Notes under the pieces: model-generated
Databases searched by the model: none
Told to the model about the DNA's origin: nothing
What the model saw: only the letters and a program-made list of their open reading frames with translations
Position numbers and translations under genes: made by a program
Assembly: GCF_000317305.3 (NCBI RefSeq)
Contig: NC_023036.2
Span: 248,001 to 312,000, forward strand
Length of the DNA: 64,000 nucleotides
Source: Mycolicibacterium neoaurum VKM Ac-1815D
Lineage (GTDB): Bacteria; Actinomycetota; Actinomycetes; Mycobacteriales; Mycobacteriaceae
Direction: 5' to 3'
In this document: positions 63,751-64,000 of the stretch, piece by piece
Layout of the letters: each line of letters starts with the position of its first letter
Position numbering within the stretch: the stretch's first letter is position 1

Positions 63751-64000
63751 TCGGTAGGCCCGGGTGAGGGTCGCGATATCGAACTTGCCGAAGGTCGCCA
63801 GCACCGCGGCATCGAGTCGCCGATTGGCCTCGACATCGCCGCGGCCGAGCATGTCGAAGTACTCGTTGGGGGTGACCTGCCAGGACAGTCCGTACTTGTC
63901 CTTGAGCCAGCCGCACGGCTGCTCCTGACCACCGGCGACCAGTGCGGCCCACACGCTGTCCAGCTCCTGCTGGCCGGTGACCCGCACCTCCAGCGACACC
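63733..64000 (-). CDS. VOC-family (PhnB-like) protein, C-terminal part
   Basis: The frame runs in from the right edge and stops at 63733, giving at least 89 residues. WLKDKYGLSWQVTPNEYFDM is typical of the PhnB-like glyoxalase/VOC subfamily. The Val codon at 63999 is read as internal because the domain needs an N-terminal half that lies beyond the window. It overlaps the 3' end of sigG by 18 bp in convergent orientation. The substrate is unknown. Relatives form dimers, some with metal. Confidence 0.8.
   Translation of the reverse strand, partial: VSLEVRVTGQQELDSVWAALVAGGQEQPCGWLKDKYGLSWQVTPNEYFDMLGRGDVEANRRLDAAVLATFGKFDIATLTRAYRSETGG

Overview
The window is high-GC chromosomal DNA from a rapidly growing mycobacterium (Mycolicibacterium type, close to M. 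smegmatis in gene content). Genes around 44-63 kb follow, in reverse order, the M. tuberculosis segment Rv0182c-Rv0203: sigG, a monoglyceride lipase, Rv0184/0185/0187 homologues, ilvD, ricR, an Rv0191-like MFS pump, an Rv0192-like L,D-transpeptidase, zmp1, Rv0199-0201, mmpL11 and the Rv0203-type hemophore. Mycobacterial features elsewhere include a 13E12-family HNH gene, a fused HadA/HadB-type dehydratase, haemophore-domain exported proteins, a cutinase-like serine esterase and a topoisomerase pair like the non-gyrase enzyme described in M. smegmatis. No tRNA, rRNA, CRISPR array, insertion sequence or prophage was recognised.

Layout. 0-12 kb: the end of an ANTAR protein, AraC regulators, a STAS protein with a large LuxR-type ATPase regulator, a nitroreductase coupled to an NmrA-like protein, and an envelope cluster (cutinase-like protein, Ser/Thr kinase with a 9-residue tandem repeat, lipoprotein). 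12-21 kb: a GH6 endoglucanase, an HNH gene with a LexA-type box at its start, an ECF sigma factor, a secreted glycosidase, an ABC-F ATPase coupled to a zinc-ribbon protein, the dehydratase and threonine ammonia-lyase. 21-31 kb: a repeat-built surface protein, then two copies of a module pairing a haemophore-domain protein with a tiny exported partner, with an MFS pump, TetR regulator and K+/H+ antiporter between them. 31-42 kb: a beta-lactamase-fold lipoprotein, a carboxylate-amine ligase, a FAD oxidoreductase, a DCC-type thiol protein, the topoisomerase pair, an AraC regulator and a fatty-acid hydroxylase family protein. 42-52 kb: PrrA/PrrB-like two-component genes directly behind the hemophore gene, then mmpL11, Rv0199-0201 homologues, zmp1 and the L,D-transpeptidase. 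52-64 kb: MFS pump, copper-sensor operon with a clear operator, ilvD, glycosyltransferase, a coupled Rv0184/0185/0187 operon, two alpha/beta hydrolases, sigG and a partial VOC protein.

How the parts may work together. Much of the window concerns the cell envelope and metals. The hemophore and MmpL11 form a known heme-uptake pair, and here the hemophore gene reads directly into a two-component system. RicR with a DUF305 lipoprotein forms a copper-response unit under a palindromic operator that also faces ilvD, which encodes an Fe-S dehydratase. The most novel-looking element is the duplicated module at 24.8-25.6 kb and 29.5-30.4 kb: in both copies the haemophore-domain protein ends in an EF-hand/dockerin-like calcium loop cut off at its eleventh position, and its partner is a two-cysteine exported peptide of about 82 residues.
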